From DASSBQ01 sp040981125 (lineage in GTDB: Bacteria; Nitrospirota; Nitrospiria; Nitrospirales; Nitrospiraceae): a stretch of 64,000 bases of DNA. The translations under genes and the position numbers were made by a program. Positions 62,352 to 64,000 of the stretch are shown in pieces. Below the pieces are notes generated by a model. It ran no database searches. It was not told where the DNA came from and was given only the letters and a program-made list of their open reading frames with translations. Every line of letters starts with the position of its first letter. Position 1 is the stretch's first letter. The DNA is taken from assembly GCA_040981125.1 (NCBI GenBank), contig JANRMQ010000001.1:930001-994000 (forward strand), read 5' to 3'.

Positions 62352-62845
62352 AATCTCCCCCTTTGCCTGTGCCATACTACTCCCTACCGAGCGCTGGGCT
62401 CTTTCAATTCGTTATACTGGATGAAAACCGTGGATCCACCATCAATCAATGTGCGGATTCAGTCTCGTGATGTCGGCCTGTGATTTCAAATGGCGAGGAT
62501 ATTCTACTGATGATTCAGTGAAGCGTCACGTCACTGCTTTGTTTCGAAGAAACGACCTATGTGGGATCAAAGGCAAGATCGCTCTTCAGAATTTCGGATT
62601 CAAGTCGTTGATTCGAGATGGGTCCCGGAAGTTGAAAGGAGAAGAGGTACCCTTTAAATTGGACCTGAAGCTTTTTCTAGCATAACGATCATGCTGGATT
62701 TTGTCAATACACTTTGATGTATGTCAACGCAATATGAAAATGTCCGCCTTTTGATGAGATCCAAAAATACCGACCTCTCATTCCATGCCCTTTATTCCCT
62801 CTGAGAGCAGACGCTATTGCAGCTCAATCAACGTTGTGCTAAGAC
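62352..62845. other. Intergenic region upstream of rho
   Basis: These 494 bases separate the divergent rho and DUF2203 genes. They hold a likely minus-strand promoter (entered separately) and an approximately 320-base rho leader. The only plus-strand frame (62449-62685) does not look like a gene. Confidence 0.45.
62679..62707 (-). promoter_or_regulatory. Candidate promoter of rho
   Basis: On the minus strand TTGACA (62702-62707) is followed after 17 bases by TATGCT (62679-62684). A second TTGACA lies 20 bases further upstream (62722-62727) without a matching -10. Transcription would begin near 62672. Confidence 0.5.
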
Positions 62846-63277
62846 GTGATCCGTATGGCGGCTGAAGAGAGCGATCACAGCGATCATTCGGATCGACTGT
62901 TCTCATTTGCGGAGGCGACAGAATTGTTGCCTCAGTTGAATTCGCGATTCACCTCCATTCGACGCTCCAAAGCGATTCTTATCCGCACGAGCGAAGAAAT
63001 TAAGAAGGCGAGCGCCAATGCCGTGTACGGAGGAGGAAGCAAGAGCGGCTCTCTTTACATTCAATCACTTCACGATGTCAGCGCGAATCTGCAAGCTATT
63101 CATGAATTAGGGGTTGTCGTCAAAGATGTCAACATGGGCTTATGCGATTTTCCCTTTATTCTCGATGGACGCGTCGTCTATCTTTGTTGGAAATTCGGGG
63201 AAGCTGAGATACGGTGGTGGCATGAGGTAAGCCACGGATACAAAGATAGGCATCCGTTGGAAGAGACTGCCATTTGA
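62846..63277 (+). CDS. DUF2203 family protein
   Basis: Encodes 143 residues from GTG 62846, or 140 from ATG 62855. The family features are FAEATELLPQLNSRFTSIRR at the start, a helical middle, and the conserved end GVVVKDVNMGLCDFPFILDG then VYLCWKFGEAEIRWWHEVSH. No function is known for DUF2203. It is likely cytoplasmic. No clear ribosome binding site is seen. Confidence 0.88.
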   Translation: MIRMAAEESDHSDHSDRLFSFAEATELLPQLNSRFTSIRRSKAILIRTSEEIKKASANAVYGGGSKSGSLYIQSLHDVSANLQAIHELGVVVKDVNMGLCDFPFILDGRVVYLCWKFGEAEIRWWHEVSHGYKDRHPLEETAI

Positions 63278-63331
63278 TATTTGATTCCTGCCGTTTACGC
63301 TCCTCCATGTACGTGATTATCTAACATCGCG

Positions 63332-63619
63332 ATGAAATTTGTCATTCTTGGCTTTGATGGCCCGGATGGTCAAGCCAAGCGAAAAGTTTATCGCCCCGCC
63401 CATATCGAACACATAGAGCGTTGGAGCCGCAAAGGTCGGATCGTGCTTGCCGGCCCCTTGACTGATCACGTCGGCAGCCTGATCGTTATCGAAACTGATT
63501 CGCGGGAGGAGGCAGAGCAGTTTGCGCGAGAAGATCCATATTCGCTGTTTGGAGTTTTCGACCGAGTTGAGGTCCATCCTTTTCTGCAGGTCTTCCCACC
63601 TGAGCAGAATCGCGTTTGA
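63332..63619 (+). CDS. YciI-like protein
   Basis: Encodes 95 residues of the YCII (ferredoxin-like fold) family: KFVILGFDGPDGQAKRKVYR at the start, HIEHIERWSRKGRIVLAGPL with the central His and Gly-Pro, then SLIVIETDSREEAEQFARED and PYSLFGVFDRVEVHPF. Exact role is unknown; members are small enzymes or binding proteins. It follows DUF2203 by 54 bases in the same direction. Confidence 0.88.
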   Translation: MKFVILGFDGPDGQAKRKVYRPAHIEHIERWSRKGRIVLAGPLTDHVGSLIVIETDSREEAEQFAREDPYSLFGVFDRVEVHPFLQVFPPEQNRV

Positions 63620-63683
63620 ACATATTGACTCAGTTCGATAACCGTCATCTTCAGCGGGCCACATCTGGCCTGTATTGCACGCA

Positions 63684-63713
63684 TTGACAATGTTAAAGTT
63701 TCCTACCTATAAT
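63684..63713 (+). promoter_or_regulatory. Consensus sigma-70 promoter
   Basis: TTGACA (63684-63689) and TATAAT (63708-63713) are both perfect consensus hexamers with an 18-base spacer. Transcription would start near 63720. Confidence 0.8.
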
Positions 63714-63735
63714 GCGCACTTAGGAAATTCTATTG

Positions 63736-63775
63736 GGCCGTTAATTTAGCCCAAAAGGCCTAACGGTCTTTTTTT
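63736..63775 (+). terminator. Early terminator or attenuator hairpin
   Basis: GGCCGTTA (63736-63743) pairs with TAACGGTC (63761-63768), eight pairs including one G-T, followed by seven Ts (63769-63775). It lies only about 50 bases after the promoter start. A competing hairpin, TTGGGC with GCCCAA (63733-63738, 63749-63754), uses part of the same arm, and AGGAAATT (63722-63729) can pair with AATTTCCT (63788-63795). Confidence 0.65.
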
Positions 63776-63919
63776 CTTGTAGCCCTAAATTTCCTCTAGG
63801 TGGGCCTTCTGCCGTGTTGCAGACGGCATCGAAAAAGCATAGAGTAACGATGTCTTACGTGGAAGCAGGGTCCTTCTTTACTCTTCATCGTCAAAACTCA
63901 AACAAGTGAGCATATTCGA

Positions 63920-64000
63920 ATGACTCAGTACCGCGTTCTACCAGGTCCGGAACATTTCCTTCCTCCTGCGGCAGCCAGCATGGGGATTCGTTTACCGAAC
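63920..64000 (+). CDS. Start of an unidentified gene, cut by the window edge
   Basis: ATG 63920 opens a frame that stays open for 27 codons to the right edge. It is downstream of the strong promoter at 63684, giving a leader of about 200 bases. The peptide (MTQYRVLPGPEHFLPPAAAS) is not one I recognise, and no ribosome binding site stands out. Calling it a gene rests mostly on its position. Confidence 0.4.
   Translation, partial: MTQYRVLPGPEHFLPPAAASMGIRLPN

Noticed and set aside
62449..62685. 78-codon plus-strand frame between rho and DUF2203
   Set aside because: No ribosome binding site, no recognisable motif, and it overlaps the likely rho leader and promoter region.
1..64000. CRISPR arrays, insertion sequences, integrases and attachment sites
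   Set aside because: No regularly spaced repeats, transposase or integrase motifs, or paired terminal repeats were seen on either strand.

Overview
The window looks like a chromosomal segment of a Gram-negative bacterium, most likely a member of the Nitrospirota (Nitrospira-like). This placement is inference from gene content, gene order, a GC content that looks moderately high, and the mix of outer-membrane proteins (TonB system, porin, lipoproteins) with two features more typical of Gram-positives: a leucine T-box leader and an RNase HIII. No rRNA operon, integrase, insertion sequence or CRISPR array was seen.

Layout. (1) 1-7352, plus strand: an extracellular polysaccharide locus with the end of a Wzt-like ABC exporter ATPase, three glycosyltransferase genes that share a small repeated module, and a membrane-anchored SGNH-like protein that seems to have lost its catalytic residues. 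(2) 7435-18739: iron and redox genes. A Fur-box-like operator precedes tonB, a small exported protein and a FecA-like receptor. Converging on them is a minus-strand operon of porin, lipoprotein, FMN-binding protein, four-helix membrane protein and the flavin transferase ApbE. Two unlike bacterioferritin subunits follow. (3) 18909-30230, minus strand: topA, dprA, rng, then the cell-shape block mreB-mreC-mreD-mrdA-rodA, preceded by an RDD membrane protein. (4) 30385-44286: a PpiD-like chaperone fragment on the plus strand, then a long minus-strand block for branched-chain amino acids and phospholipid: ilvB-ilvH-ilvC-psd-pssA-[T-box]-leuA-cupin-leuB-NHL protein-asd-DUF2905-SpoIID-queA. (5) 44531-46907: a glutaredoxin-like gene whose end lies antisense to rnpB (RNase P RNA), rnhC, a zinc-ribbon coiled-coil protein and a CAU-anticodon tRNA. 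(6) 47109-62351, minus strand: rho, rpmE, a strong terminator, then prfA-prmC-murA-hisG-hisD-hisB-hisH-lipoprotein-hisA-hisF-hisIE-HIT, dnaG and rpoD. (7) 62846-64000, plus strand: DUF2203 and YciI-like genes, then a near-perfect promoter followed at once by a terminator with competing pairings, and the first codons of a gene that leaves the window.

How the parts fit. The ilv/leu genes make valine, isoleucine and leucine precursors; the T-box makes leuA respond to uncharged leucine tRNA. The his genes cover most of histidine synthesis, but hisC and the HisZ partner expected for a short HisG are not here. The TonB/receptor genes probably bring ferric chelates across the outer membrane, the flavinylated operon could reduce something outside the cytoplasm (iron is one guess), and bacterioferritin would store the iron. 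The two bacterioferritin subunits have complementary losses of heme and di-iron ligands.

Most interesting: the flavinylated porin/FMN operon beside the Fur-regulated receptor, the complementary bacterioferritin pair, the leuA T-box, the repeated module in the glycosyltransferases, and the promoter-terminator element near the right end. Start codons were moved inward from the longest reading frame where a ribosome binding site or overlap with a neighbour argued for it; each entry says so.
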